Shown: piece after piece, positions 37,353 to 49,165 of the stretch | How positions within the stretch are numbered: the first letter of the stretch is position 1 | How the letters are laid out: every line of letters starts with the position of its first letter | Source of the DNA: Gymnothorax reevesii | Lineage: Eukaryota > Chordata > Actinopteri > Anguilliformes > Muraenidae | DNA: 64,000 bases | Assembly: GCA_029721435.1 (NCBI GenBank) | Contig: CM056574.1 | Location: 30,799,001 to 30,863,000, forward strand | Direction of reading: 5' to 3' | Position numbers and translations under genes: made by a program | Notes under the pieces: model-generated | What the model saw: only the letters and a program-made list of their open reading frames with translations | Database searches by the model: none | What the model was told of the DNA's origin: nothing

Positions 37353-38325
37353 TGGTCAGTTAGGTCAAATGATAGCAATTTTTTTTCTTTTCATCATTTT
37401 CAGTTTGTTAAAAAGTAATCAATTTGTATGTCATCAAAAATGTTACATTCAGGGGTGACCCAAGCATTTTCCAGATGCTACCAAGCCCCAAACCCTTCTG
37501 AGATCACCACACAACTCTTGGTTGCAAAATTTCTTGATTTCTACCAAAGGTGAAAACACAGTCTCAATGCTTGGGCTATCCCACTGCGATTGCACTTGGA
37601 ATGGATCGATACAAGCCTGCCCCTGCCTGGGTACTGTGTAGGGACTGGTTTATTCATTCTTTTGATTTTTGTAACTGAAAAAGATGTGGGACAGAACCTC
37701 GTCCGACACCTATTTAGTTCCATTCGATTCAAAATTGTGTTTTTGTAGCAAGGCAGCCTAATGGGGACAGTTTAACCCCAGATCAAGAATATTTATTTCT
37801 CCCTCTTACCTGTGGTGCTATTTATTATTTCAGTTTTGGTGTCAGTTGCCGAGGTTTGGAGATATCGACCGTAGAGATGTCTGCCTTCTCTTAAATATAA
37901 TGGAACTGAGTTGCATTTGTCTCTTGGTGCCGAAAGTGCCGAAAAAAATACATTTGAAATATTTTAAAGTAATGTCTTTTTCTGAAAATCATGACCGGGT
38001 TACACAAGATAATCCACAGACCGTGCTGTGAGCAGTTTAATACCGGAACTATTTTCTTTCTATCAGACTATTTTCTTTTCCCATGGGTTGAACAGTCTTA
38101 TTGAGCAATGCCTCTCATCAGTCATAAAATCACTTATCACTCACCAAAAAACTATGCTTTAATATATTTGATAATCAGCACCCTCTCCAAAAAAAAAACC
38201 AGATATTGAAATGAACCCTATAGATGTCCCTGTCTCTTCATCTCTCTCTTTCTCTCTCATTCTTCTTCTTTATCCTTTATGTCTCACTTAATCACTTTAT
38301 CCCTCCCTCGCTCTCCCTCTCTTTG
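37353..38325 (+). other. znf423: znf423 long intron block
   Basis: Unique AT-rich intron with nothing I can name. A CT-rich run lies at about 38235-38265. Confidence 0.65.
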
Positions 38326-38700
38326 TATGAGCTGCCGGATAGCTCACTCGGTTAAGGTTCTGCTTTGTTCGTTGCTCAAGCACCTCCTGTTGGCCAGACA
38401 GGCGCTCCTCAGGAAGATTTTAAGTCTGTTCATGTCCGGGTTTCCTCCGCCCTCGTTCTGAACTTGCGAAGACTCAACCAATGAGTGTATAATAAGCAGT
38501 GGCTGACGGGCACGTGCTTCGGAGGAGAGCCGTGAACTGTCTTCACTCTCCTGAGTTGGCAGCCGGCAGCCGGCGGTTGCATACGAGCAAGACTTGTACA
38601 TAGTTCACCAATTGGGCATTCCAGATTCGGGTGGAATTGGAGATAATATTTTTAAAAAATTTAAATTAAAAAAAAAAATAAAAAATAAAATATGAATATA
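38326..38700 (+). repeat. tRNA-derived SINE with A-rich tail
   Basis: GGATAGCTCACTCGGTTAAG at about 38337-38356 is a good Pol III A box. The body includes GGGCACGTGCTTCGGAGGAG and CAATTGGGCATTCCAGATTC, and the 3' end is A/T-rich (about 38649-38700). A clear B box was not found, so the promoter is probably dead. This differs from the 'CTTGAGCAAGG' family. Confidence 0.7.
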
Positions 38701-38799
38701 TTTTATATTATATAATATATTTTTGTAATTGTAAAAATATATACAAAATTAAATATGTACACAGCTCATCCAGTAAAGAGATGTTGAAATCAGTGAAAT

Positions 38800-39420
38800 C
38801 TCTCCCATAACCTGATCTTTTTTGTCTTATCATTTTCAATGCGGTCGTACGTTATCACTTTCTGAGGCGGACCGACCGTCTCCAAGCGTAATGAAGGCCA
38901 CTTGAGCCTCGCTCGTGGCGATGGCACTTCCGCGGAGTGGAGGCGAAGTGGAGGTCCGGCTGGTGTCTGACGGGAGGGTGGCAGATTGCTGTTGAGAGCT
39001 GATGACTTATCCATTTCAAACACCTTTAATTGGCATTCAGCTACATTTGTGGGCCGAGGGGAGTTCAACTGTCATGTTGTGGAACGGCCACAGGTTTTTC
39101 AACATTTCCTGTCCATTTAAAGCTATAATGAGACGTCTTCGTGGCAGTGCAGTAGCTATGGTGAAAAGCCAAGTAGCTTTCGAGCTGATAGGTAGGTGTA
39201 ATGTTAGCTCGACCCATTAGCGGCCGCGCTTCCACACTTCACCGCCTCGCGTCTCTCCGTCACTGGCCCGTGCACGAGGCGCTAAAAACGATAATCATTT
39301 CCGTTCCCCTGCCCCTGCCGACACCACTCCCCTTTTCCACCTACTGCTCCGCTAATGTGACGATCAGGAACTTTACCTGCTAATTAAGCCCTCGGCTCGC
39401 TGGTTCCTGGACATGGGGGA
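38800..39420. promoter_or_regulatory. Candidate regulatory region
   Basis: A long repeat-free stretch with CpG words and developmental-type motifs: GCGGTCGTACGTTATCAC, CACCTTTAATTGGCATTC, GACCCATTAGCGGCCGCG and AAACGATAATCATTTCC. It follows directly on the SINE tail. Sequence complexity is much higher than in the flanking intron. Conservation not tested. Confidence 0.35.
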
Positions 39421-40100
39421 GGGATGGAGGGCCAGAGACTGAGGCCTTTTATTTTCATTCACTCCGCATCGCTGCTTTGGCGCAAACTTCAGCGCTCATT
39501 TCAGTTTCACAATTCTTCTGGAATTTTTGTCTAAAAAAAAATTGATTTGGCAAAACTTTTCATTTTTGAGTGGTGTTCGTTTCCTCAAATGATTTTTTTT
39601 TTCCTGCATTTCTCTATAAGCTACTATTGTGTGGGGGTAGATATGGCACAACTGAACAAGTTGCAAATTCATTTCCTGCCATTTATTTGGCAGATAAGAA
39701 CTCTTAAATGATGCCGTATGAGTTACAGTCTTTAAAAGAGACTGAAAGCCGCCAGGTGGAAGACTGCTATTGGTTTATTTCACATCTGAGCAGACAGGAA
39801 CTATTCAGAAGATTTAAGAAGGAACTTCTTGAGTTGAGTTGAGTCTGTAAGCTCTAGATCTCCTGATACACCGCAGAGGTCAGATGACTGAGGGAGAGTC
39901 TGAGGCCTTGAGGATGCAGGAAGCCATGCTGGAGCCCCTGGTTTCTGTGCTAACGCTCGCGAAACCCTGTAAACCAGCCACCCCCCCCACAGCCCTCATC
40001 ATCCTCTGTGATCTTCGTCTTCCTCAGACACAGCACACAACTGGGAGAACGCTCTCTCTTTCAGTTTTGTTTTTTTTTGTTCCTCTTCATTCAGTCTCAG
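39421..40100 (+). other. znf423: znf423 long intron block
   Basis: Unique AT-rich intron, no repeat or exon recognised apart from short A and T runs. Confidence 0.65.
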
Positions 40101-40116
40101 TAGAGTTGATGGAGGA

Positions 40117-40290
40117 GTGTGTGTGTGTGTGTGTGTGTGTGTGCATGTGTGTGTGCGTGTGTGCGTGCGTGTGAGTAAGAGAAGCTGAATTATGTCTGTG
40201 CAGGAGAAGAGTGGATGGGTGCGTGTCTGCGTGAGTGGGTGGTGTGTGTGTGTGTGTGTGTGTGTGCGCGTGCGTGCGAGAGAGAGAGTA
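40117..40290. repeat. GT-rich simple repeats
   Basis: Two GT runs (about 40117-40180 and 40240-40270) with GC-alternating ends, separated by about 55 bp. Confidence 0.93.
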
Positions 40291-40984
40291 GGCTGTGCGC
40301 ATGTTTGGGGGGGAAAGGGTGCTGTGTTGGCATGATGAGGGAGTACAAATGAGGGAGAGGGTATCTATAGCTGAGATTTTTGGGGGGTGGGGGCTTTGAA
40401 AGAGAATAGGCGTTTACATTTGGCACTGCTTTTGATAGGACTCTCGTCTTAACACACACATATAGACAGCCTTTCCAGATCTCTTGAGCGCTACCTAACT
40501 ATACTCACACTCGCATACACACACACACACACGGTGGGTGGACGGGGAGAGGGGAGTGTGTGTACACTCAGGCTCTGCTCTCTTTTCCGGCTCTTTCCGC
40601 GCTGTGGGCCCCAGGGGTGCGAGTGGAGCTCTGCACCCCGCCTGAGGGCCTGTGCGGAGGAGGGCAGGAGTAGAGCCGTGCCCCAGAGATGAGCGCGCAT
40701 CAGGGGCCGGTGCTGCAGGCTCGCCCCAGGCTTTGTGCCTCACCAAGGGCCCGTTCTCTTACTGTGGCCTTGCGTTTCACTCGAGGCCCCTGCTCTTCGG
40801 CCTACACTGCGGAGTTCACCCGCAGCCCTGTGAACTCTGGCCCTGGAAAGCGTCATCTCCTCGGGATGGGTGGACTCTCTGCACAAAGGGCGAGGACATT
40901 GATGCTGCTGAGCTGGCCCTCGAGTTTTCACGCTTTTTTGAAAAAGTTAAATGTGTGAATTTGTGGCCTACATGTGGAGGCGGA

Positions 40985-41202
40985 CTATACTAAGAGTATT
41001 TGAAGGAGATGCCTTGTTCTGCCTTGTTCTTTTGGTGTGTGCGTATGTGTATGTCGATTACATGTTTTTGTCAGTGTATGTGTGCACGTTAGCATGTACT
41101 GCCTGCATTTGTTAGCATGTCTGTGCTCTTGGCATGTCTGTAGGCACATTATACTAAGAGAATGTGGAGATTGCACTGCCATGTGTTCATCTGGGGTGTG
41201 TG

Positions 41203-41255
<53 letters not shown>

Positions 41256-41360
41256 CTGTTTCTGTGTGTGTTAGCATATGTCTGTAAGTGTACATGTGCA
41301 TGTTAGCATGCACTAGCTGCATGTGTTCGCATGTTTGGGTTCTTGGCACGACTGCGTGTG
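40985..41360. repeat. Local tandem duplication, second copy carrying an expanded (GT)n
   Basis: Copy 1 (about 40985-41149) and copy 2 (about 41150-41360) both begin with TATACTAAGAG. Both end in the order GTTAGCATG(T/C)ACT, CTGCAT, TTGTTAGCATG or TGTTCGCATG, CTCTTGGCATG or TTCTTGGCACG. The offset is about 164 bp at the left end but about 212 bp at the right end. Copy 2 contains a pure GT run at about 41196-41251 where copy 1 has only a short degenerate one. Confidence 0.75.
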
Positions 41361-41399
41361 GGCGTGTTACTGCGCGTGTGTGTTTTTACTCAGACGTGT

Positions 41400-41590
41400 G
41401 TTAGTATAAAAGCCTGGTTTGCGGCGGAGCGGTTTGTCTCTGTTGTTAATCCCTCTCCTGCTGCTTTCTGAAACAGCAGATAAACGCGGATCTTCTGTCG
41501 CTGCTGAGCTCCCGCTAATTATGTGAGCTTAAGTGCTCCAACCGCCGTTATCGCGAGCCGCTCGTTTCCAGAGTCCACGTCAAAACATCC
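41400..41590. promoter_or_regulatory. Candidate regulatory element with CpG words
   Basis: GGTTTGCGGCGGAGCGGTTT, CTCCCGCTAATTATGTGAGC and CCGCCGTTATCGCGAGCCG in repeat-free sequence. Texture-based call. Confidence 0.3.
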
Positions 41591-41814
41591 CGTCCGCAGC
41601 GTGTGTGTGAGCGTGGAAAAGGGAAAGAAACCAGAGTGCGACAGCTCTTGACATTCTGCCGAACAATTTTCGCAGCGCGCAGCTCTGAAGTTTTGTCTCT
41701 TCGTTTTTGGTGGAAATACCGCCATCTCTCCCTCCCGTTCCTCTGTTTCCCGTACCCCTCACTCCCCCCTCGTCCCTCATCCGGGCTTGCTCGGACCGCC
41801 CGTTGTTGGCCTAT

Positions 41815-42200
41815 TAGTGCCTGCTAGCGCGCAGGGGCCATAACGCCTTATTTGCATGAAATGTACCTATTTAATGCAAGACTGAGGAGTGGGTGAGAGC
41901 ACTCAGGTTTAATGGTTTGTTTCCTGGGCAGGAAAAAAAAAAAAAACTCGATAACAAACTTCCAAAAAAAAACACCGAAAGATACCAGGTAATGGAAGAA
42001 CAACAGGGTAAAATGTTCGTCTCTGGCCACGGCTAAGCCCGAGGAGACAGTGTGCACTCGAAGCGAAACAAAGGTGAATATTAATGGAGTGTCAAGCGCA
42101 TGTTTATCTGCTCACCGATCGTTGTTTATTGCCCCGTCACGCGGAACTGATTTGCTAATTGAGTTTGAGGCTGGGAGCGACGTGTCGGGGTAGAGCTTGC
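41815..42200. promoter_or_regulatory. Candidate regulatory element with octamer motif
   Basis: ATTTGCAT, a POU-octamer site, lies at 41850-41857. Downstream are GGTGAATATTAATGGAGTG, GATCGTTGTTTATTGCCCC (FOX-like TGTTTAT) and TTTGCTAATTGAG. An A-run near 41934-41946 interrupts the block. Not tested for conservation. Confidence 0.35.
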
Positions 42201-43585
42201 GCCGTGCGCCCTGCACCGGGGGGTGTGGATCGCCCCTTCTCTCGCCGGTGTGTGCGTGCGTTTGTGTGTATGCGTATGTGTGTGTACATACACGTGTGCG
42301 AGGGACAATGAGTGCGAACAAAAGGTCATTTTGACTAATGTGGAACATTCGGTCTGATAAAAGACTATTCTCCCAAGGTGTCAGTTAGCGATAGCCGTGG
42401 TCATGAAGTGTAGTTCACATATTCAGTGTTGGATTCGTCACTTCGAGCAGAAGGAACAAAGCGAGCAACCATGAGTGTGTATTGGAATATGTGTGACGGT
42501 GGTGTGTGCGTATATGCACTGGGCATGCATTGCCTTGTGTGTGTGTGTGTGGGTGTGTGGGTGGAGAGTTCAACGCAGCTTTTCAGGGAAGCCTATGTTG
42601 TACAGTGGGATTGTGTGTGGAACAGACAGAATGGCACGACCACCCTCTAAATTCCTCTCTGAGTGATGTTTGGACAGGCCTTCGTCTCTGTTTTTTGCAC
42701 TTGCTCTCGTTCCCTCATCATAGTCATCCTTTCTCTCCTACCCTTCTATCCTTCCTTATCTCACCTCAATAGCTCTTCTGCCCGTCCTTTCCTAGATTAT
42801 CCCTGACGCCTTGATCTCATTCTTAAAATCTACCAATAGATCTCTTAGGATTTTACTTTAAGAACAAATTTAGACACTGGAAAAAAAAAATTTTTCACAG
42901 TATAAAATGTCAGACTTTGAACAGTATTGTGCCCACAATTGTCTTACAGGCTTATGCATGAAAGATTAATGGATGGTAACGCTAGCAGCAGCATCTGACT
43001 TAGGGCAATATGTTCATCTCCTCTCGCTCTCTGCTCATCTCTGTGATCCTTTAGTCCCCTCAGCTTGTCAGTTGAAGACCTAACCCCAGGGGTTAATGGG
43101 TAGGTCAGGAGCACCATCAGTAGCAAGGCCTGGGTTTAGAAGATGGCTTTGGCTGAAGCCACGTTGGGTTTCACCTCATTTGCGCACAGTCCCGTCTATC
43201 CACCGGATAATGATGGACTCCCGAAGCCTAAGGTTACTTAATACCTGTGGGGTTAAGACTGGAGTCTTGCTGAGGTCGCTTTCAATCAGGTGTCATGGTT
43301 TTGGGCTTAAAAATGAACCTGCACCTACATTGGTTCTTCTTACGAAAGACTTGACACCTTTCAGGAAAAAAAGAGCAGAGAGATGAGCCTGTTTCACACG
43401 ATGGCTTTTCCTCAGCTGAAGAAATGGGAGGAACAGGGTAAGAGGAGAGAGGAGTAAAGCCATGGTAGAGAAAAGGAGGAGGAGAGCTGAAGTAGAAGAG
43501 ACGTCCTGGAAGGGAGAGTGAAGAGTTGGAGAAAGGGATATGCTGTAGCTAAGGATAGCCAGAGGAAATCGAGTACAAGTACTTT
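42201..43585 (+). other. znf423: znf423 long intron block
   Basis: Unique intron with a GT-rich stretch at about 42240-42300, a GT run near 42537-42560, and a purine-rich stretch starting near 43420. No exon seen. Confidence 0.7.
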
Positions 43586-43589
43586 GCCT

Positions 43590-43720
43590 GATTCTGTTAT
43601 CAAGAGAGGTACAGTTGACTGGACTAAGCAAGGCTGCATTGAGTTGAGGGTCTTGCTCAAGGCCCAGAGCCTGCTGTTGTGGCTGCTCTGGGTCTTGAAC
43701 TACCAAGAGACTGAATCCCA
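43590..43720 (-). repeat. SINE fragment, 'CTTGAGCAAG' family, minus strand
   Basis: Read on the minus strand it has GGTAGTTCAAGACCCAGAGC, ACAACAGCAGGCTCTGGGCC and TTGAGCAAGACCCTCAAC. The order of B-box-like word, linker and core is as in the family. Both ends are truncated. Confidence 0.6.
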
Positions 43721-43859
43721 GTGAAATCCAGTCAGATACCTTTGTAGCCTGAAGAGGGGGAGAGAGGGAAAGAGAAAGAGAGTGATGGGGGGATAGAGCG
43801 GAGACAAAAGAGTGGGGATTTGTCGAGAGGAACGGAGGAAAAGGGTGAAACTGTGCGCC

Positions 43860-44060
43860 AGCCACAGGAGGGAGCGAGACGGCGGCGGAAAGGGTTAAGT
43901 CCGAGCCGAAGTCCCGCGCTCGGATAATTTACAGCAGCTGCGGAGCCCCGCTGGTAGATTAAAAGCAGCTCCCGTCCCCCGAATGAGGAACATCGGAGCC
44001 CCCCACCGGGACGAGCGGGGAGGGGCCTGCGCAGCTGTCACCCTGCCCACATTTCCCAAC
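43860..44060. promoter_or_regulatory. CpG-rich candidate regulatory element
   Basis: GAGACGGCGGCGGAAAGGG, GAAGTCCCGCGCTCGGATAA and GGTAGATTAAAAGCAGCTCC in repeat-free sequence between a purine tract and a G-run (44096-44109). Confidence 0.3.
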
Positions 44061-44193
44061 AGTCTTTGGGGGAGTGGGGTGGAGTGGGTGGGGTGGGGTG
44101 GGGGGGGGGACTGGCCGCCGTCACAGCCCAGAGACCCACACTGCAAAAACCGAAAAAATAAGTCAATCTCAACAGTGCTTTCGTCTTACGTCG

Positions 44194-44320
44194 AGGTCCA
44201 TAAGTATTTGGATGGTGACCGTTTTAAAGGGATGCCATTCCTACACAGGTCACTTAATGTGAATGTAGTGCGGACTCTGGGCTTTAATATGAGGTTGTTT
44301 GTATTCGTGTTGAGTGAACG
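44194..44320 (+). mobile_element. Fragment of a teleost short inverted-repeat transposon
   Basis: It begins AGGTCCATAAGTATTTGGAT, the well-known terminal sequence of an abundant fish non-autonomous element. CGGACTCTGGGCTTTAATA in its interior also fits that family. The opposite terminal repeat is absent, so this is a truncated copy. Confidence 0.6.
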
Positions 44321-45880
44321 GAACCAATCACAAGCCTTTAAAAATGTATCACTGTTCTAATCTTTATAGACCTCTGTGTTGTTTAAACGTAAAACCTGTA
44401 TGCTCCTTTTGCTTTAGCTAAATAAGATGTACTGTAGCCAGTTGAGTGAGAGTTTTACTTGATGTAAGATTTGCCATAGGGCTTGAAATGGTCTCCATAT
44501 CTAAGAAAATGGTACTTTGAACCAAGCAAATTATTCTATGCTAGTGGGTAAAAAGGATAACACTTGAAATCTCTGCACAAAACTGAGACACCATCACTGC
44601 CTTGGCCATGCTAGCAAGGGGGAGAAGAGTGACAGAGAGATGGAAGAAAGAACAAGAGAGACCCTAGAGAGAAAAGTAACTGCCAAAGCAGTCAATGATA
44701 TGGCATAATGCTAATCATATCTGATATTGAGCATGCTAATACAATATATGTAATGGTAAAATCTCAACAATCTCTCAATGCAATGCTTACAGCCAGTGGC
44801 TCTTTCACCTGACATCAGGAGGTGGGGTGACTCGTGAGTTGGGAGTGAGGGCGCCTTCTGGATACGAGTGATCTACACAGAGGGTATATCTACGGAGTTG
44901 AACGGTGTGGAATTCGTAGATGGTGTCCCATTTTTCAAACTGCGTCCATCGTTCAGCGAGTCTTGCTCTCATACATGCCAGAGATTCTGTAGCCTCTGAG
45001 AACAGACACAAGTATCCCCATCCGCAAGCTGAAACACAGGGGAAAAATGAAGAATCGAGCCTTTTTTCAGAGAACTGCCTCCATGTTGTTAGCAAGGCTT
45101 TAGGGAGCCCTATAAGCGCGGCGCATTACAAATGGCCATCAGATAATTGATCTGGACCCTTCGTGCGTGTGCGAGCTGTAATGAATCGGAGCCGGTGTGC
45201 GCGTGAGCCTCTCTGCATGGCGGGGAATTGTGCTCAGAAGCAGGGGATTGTGGGAGAATGGCTCTGCTCATTGTGGGGTGCACAGGGGCGGGGAGAGGGG
45301 GGTGCGACGGCAGGCTGGAGTTTTTCTATCATTTGTATCTTTATTTTTATGTGGCGCGCGGCCGATTTGTGCGGGCGTGCATTAGATCGGACGTCCGGCT
45401 GTGTGTCGCTGCTGTGGTGCGCCATGGCGGTTCTGAAGCGGTCCGCCAGCCTTTCCTGCCGTTCTCTCTGTCCCTACATCCTTTTGTTCTGTTTCTGTCA
45501 GACAGGGGGGACTGGGGGAATAGTGTGCACGTGTATCTATTTAAGCGGGCGTGTGTTTTTGTATGAAAATGCGTGAGAGTGTGTGTGCATGCATGTATAT
45601 GTCTGTGTGTGTGTCGGGTTGTGTCTCTGTTTCCTAGATCGGGTTCACTTGAAAGCAGGCCCGGTGCTGGCAGAGAGCAGTGTGTCGTCCCTGGATGAAT
45701 CAGACCCGTCCTGCCGGGTCTCCCTGTATCCCCCCGCCCCACGGCCCCGCTCCGCCGTAAGCCCCCCCTAGCCACCCTCACCCCCACCCCCAGCCCTCTC
45801 TGCATGCCACCCTGCGGGACGGCCACACCAATCGAATGGGCTGACAAGAGACTCTTTTGATTTGTGGTGGAAGGCTTCAT
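44321..45880 (+). other. znf423: znf423 long intron block
   Basis: AT-rich intron to about 45080, then complex CpG-bearing DNA at about 45100-45430 including CTATAAGCGCGGCGCATTAC. A GT-rich stretch lies at 45580-45630. No exon seen. Confidence 0.65.
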
Positions 45881-45885
45881 CCAGC

Positions 45886-45960
45886 TGGGTGGGGGTGGGG
45901 GGGGGTGGTTCTGGGAAGGGGTAAGTGGTCGGTGTGAACCCCCCCCCCCCCCCCCCCCCC
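45886..45960. repeat. G-run / C-run pair
   Basis: GGGTGGGGGTGGGGGGGGGT at about 45889-45907 is followed about 30 bp later by roughly 23 consecutive Cs (45938-45960). The two could pair as a hairpin, or each could form a G-quadruplex or i-motif. Homopolymer length may be unreliable. Confidence 0.7.
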
Positions 45961-47590
45961 ATCAGTCCCCACTGCTGGGCTGGCTGATTGGAACAGGGGC
46001 GGAGAGCGAAAAACTACGTCCTGGAATCTGGCCTACTGGGCTCGGCCCTCTGATTGGGCCTCGGCCTCCTGTTTTCATGCTCACTCGAAGGGCCGTAGCT
46101 TGACCCTGTAGAATAGTGGTATGGGAGCTGGGCTTGTTTTTTTCTTTTTTTAGTTGCAGGTGCTACTGACCTTAATCAGCCCCCCACCCACTTTACCCAC
46201 TCCCATATCTCATGGCTCTGTAACTTAATTTCCGGTTTGACAAAAAGCTGAGTCAGGTCTGTTCTTTTGTAACATCACTGGACAGCTCTGAAGTGAGTTC
46301 TGCGCTGAAACGGAGATTTGTTTACTTAATACCCAGCTGCCTGACGTCCTTCGTTCTATGGTGCATATGGTGGATACCTGTTACAGGCATTGGAGATTGT
46401 TCCCTCAAGTGAGATACTGAACCTGAATTACTCTGGCGAATATCCAGCGGTTTAAGCAGTTTGTGTAAAATGTAGCTGTAGAAAGAAGATGGGTATGATA
46501 AAATAGTCACTCTTTGTAAATTAGCTGAATATAAGCCGAAATTGCATTAACCTTGAGCTTGGATGAAGATGACTAGCTAGTTTTATCACGTGACTTCTGA
46601 GCCATTACCTTTTGGGAATGAAGATGTTGGCCCGCCACATTAGGCATGACCGCGAAAGTGGGTTAGCGTTAGCACTGCGCAAAAGTAGTGCTAGTTCACA
46701 CGCCTCTTCGTCGTCACTTCTTCCTCCTTCTCTTTGTTAAAGACTGTCCCTCTCGTCAGGAATTTTTTTCTTTTCTTTGTGTTTTTTCCCTCTCTTTCTC
46801 TCCTCCTTCCCCCCCTCCTGCCTTCCTGTGTGCAAATCCCTCTCTCTTTCTCGTTCCCTCTGGAGGGGACAATGCGCAGTGGTTGGAGGTGTGTGGGAGG
46901 CTGAGACAGACTTCCCCAGAGTCCTTTACAGAGACCCCCCCACCCCTCCACCACCACCCCCTCAAACAGAGGGTCTTCCCCCGACTCCTTTTTTATGTAG
47001 GGGGGTGGCTGGGGACAGAGATTTATCCTTAAAGAATCCTTAAAGAAGGATTAATTTCTTTTTCTTGTTGCACTTTTGATTTGAATGTCCTTTTCTCGCA
47101 GCTCCTCATTGTGAGTAGTTCTGTCGGATAAGATGGGGCGCACTGTTTCTTAATTTCCATCATTGTGGTACCTTTGCAAAATGCCTTTCCATCTTTACCA
47201 TCATGTCTCTGTTTGCCAAAGCCTGCAATAGATGGAGTAAACAGCATGTCCTCTTTGCCAGAAACCTTATCCTGAGGTCTGGTGTAGGGTAAAACCATGC
47301 CTGTTGGAGTAGGCCGTGAGCGGGGGTGTGGTCTGATGAATGGGCGTGACTAAGACCACCCCATCACAGCTCAACTGACTCTCCCATGTCAACTGCTGGT
47401 GTGTGTGTGCTTGTGTGAATATCTGCTTCACCCAACTGTAGGCGCCAACTCCAACTCGTAAGTCCCTGCAAAGTCTTCTCAGAGGATTGTTGCCATTGCA
47501 TTGACAAAATACTCCAATAGTACCGCGAGCGCATTTTGTGATAGCTTCTGCTCACCCACACAGGCTCATTCGCTGGCAGAAGTTGATGAC
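45961..47590 (+). other. znf423: znf423 long intron block
   Basis: Unique intron with a pyrimidine-rich stretch at about 46765-46860 and a C-rich patch at 46935-46965. No exon or mobile element recognised. Confidence 0.65.
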
Positions 47591-47592
47591 CT

Positions 47593-48405
47593 GCTCTGGT
47601 GTACCTATTCGCTCCAGCTACAGTGTACTCCCTAGCTCCTACTATGACTTACCCTCTGCTATAGTGTTCTCACTAGCTCCTGCTATGGCTTACCCGCTGC
47701 TATAGTGTTCTCACTAGCTCCTGCTATGGCTTACCGCTGCTATAGTGTTCTCACTAGCTCTTGCTATGGCGTACTCGCTGCTATAGTGTTCTCACTAGCT
47801 CCTGCTATGGCTTACCCGCTGCTATAGTGTTCTCACTAGCTCCTGCTATGGCGTACCCGCTGCTATAGTGTTCTCACTAGCTCCTGCTATGGCGTACCCG
47901 CTGCTATAGTGTTCTCACTAGCTCCTGCTATGGCTTACCCGCTGCTATAGTGTTCTCACTAGCTCCTTCTATGGCTTACCGCTGCTATAGTGTTCTCACT
48001 AGCTCCTGCTATGGCGTACCCGCTGCTATAGTGTTCTCACTAGCTCCTGCTATGGCTTACCCACTGCTACAGTGTTCTCACTAGCTCTTGCTATGCCGTA
48101 CTCGCTGCTATAGTGTCTCACTAGCTCCTGCTATGGCGTACCCGCTGCTATAGTGTATTTGCTAGCTCCAGCTATAGTGTACCTGCTAGCTCCAGCTGTA
48201 ATGCACCCACTGCTATAATGTACCCACTAGTGTCTGCCCTTGCACACCCACTGCTATAGTATAGCTGCTAGCTTCTGCAATAGCTTACCCGCAAACTTTA
48301 GCTATAGCGTACCTGCTGCTATGCTATACCTGCTAGCATTTGCCATAGCATATCCGCTGCTATACCATACCCGCTAGTGTCTGCTATAGATTAATCGCTA
48401 GTTCC
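47593..48405. repeat. Minisatellite A, 41-bp unit built from two half-units of about 20 bp
   Basis: The unit holds GCTATAGTGTTCTCACTAGC followed by TCCTGCTATGGCTTACCCGC and one further base. Unit starts fall at 47658, 47699, 47739, 47780, 47821, 47862, 47903, 47944, 47984, 48025 and 48066, i.e. 41 bp with two 40-bp units that lack one C. The two halves resemble each other (GCTATAGTGT...CTAGCTCC against GCTATGGCGTACCCGCT). The flanks (47593-47657 and 48107-48405) are more diverged, as expected for old array edges. Confidence 0.95.
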
Positions 48406-48589
48406 AGCCGCAGATGCCATCCCGCGTTTGCCTGGATCCTCGGTGCCGACTTTGGCAGAGATACAGGGGGCGGGGTGTGCGAACGCCAGGGGAGGGAAAG
48501 AGAGGTATGGGGGAGGGAGGCGCAGAGTGAAGCTGAAAGAATGTGCCCCTCGCTGACGGGCTCGCCAGCCTGCCCCGTACCCCAGGGGG

Positions 48590-48990
48590 ACAGCCCGCTC
48601 CCCCTCCTCCACCCTCCCCTTCTCTCTCTCTCCCTCTTTTGCTCATTTTCTCCGGATCCCTTTCGCTGTCTTGCTCCCCATCTCTTTTGTCTCTTTCTCT
48701 TCTTTACCCCTTTGTTATCTCTCCTCTTCATTCCCTTCTTTCTGTTTCTTTCTCACTGTCTCCCAAATTCCCCTTCTCCATCCCTGTCTATTTTTCTGCA
48801 CATACCTTTTTTCTCCCTTTGCTTACATTTCCCTCTCTCTGTCCCTTCTTTTTTCCACCCTGTCACCACTATTTCTCCCTCTCTCACTCTATCCCAGCTT
48901 CCCTCTCTCACATTCTCCATCTCGCTCTTCTTCTCCCTTCCTGGCGCTCTCGGTTGGTCTCTCTCTCCCTCTCTCTCTCCACTTCTCCGC
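48590..48990. repeat. Long pyrimidine-rich tract
   Basis: About 400 bp of CT-rich + strand (TTCTCTCTCTCTCCCTC type). Three frames stay open for 150-190 codons only because CT-rich DNA lacks stops. Not coding. Confidence 0.85.
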
Positions 48991-49165
48991 ACTCTGTTTA
49001 GACAGCTGTGGGTGGGGATCGAGTTACGGGTGGTGCTGGCACTTCCTGTCCTCTAGCAGTCTGGGAGCTGGGTGTCTGGTTGCCATTACCTCCGTTGATC
49101 CCCAGGAGCCCTCGCGCCACCACCTCCTCCCCTGCTCCCCTCCTCAGTGGGGAGAGGAATCGTGA

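Noticed and set aside
38326..38420. Functional tRNA gene
   Set aside because: There is an A box but no B box and no cloverleaf; a SINE explains it better.
48475..49165. Three overlapping open frames of 152-193 codons
   Set aside because: Same CT-tract artefact as at 27.8 kb.
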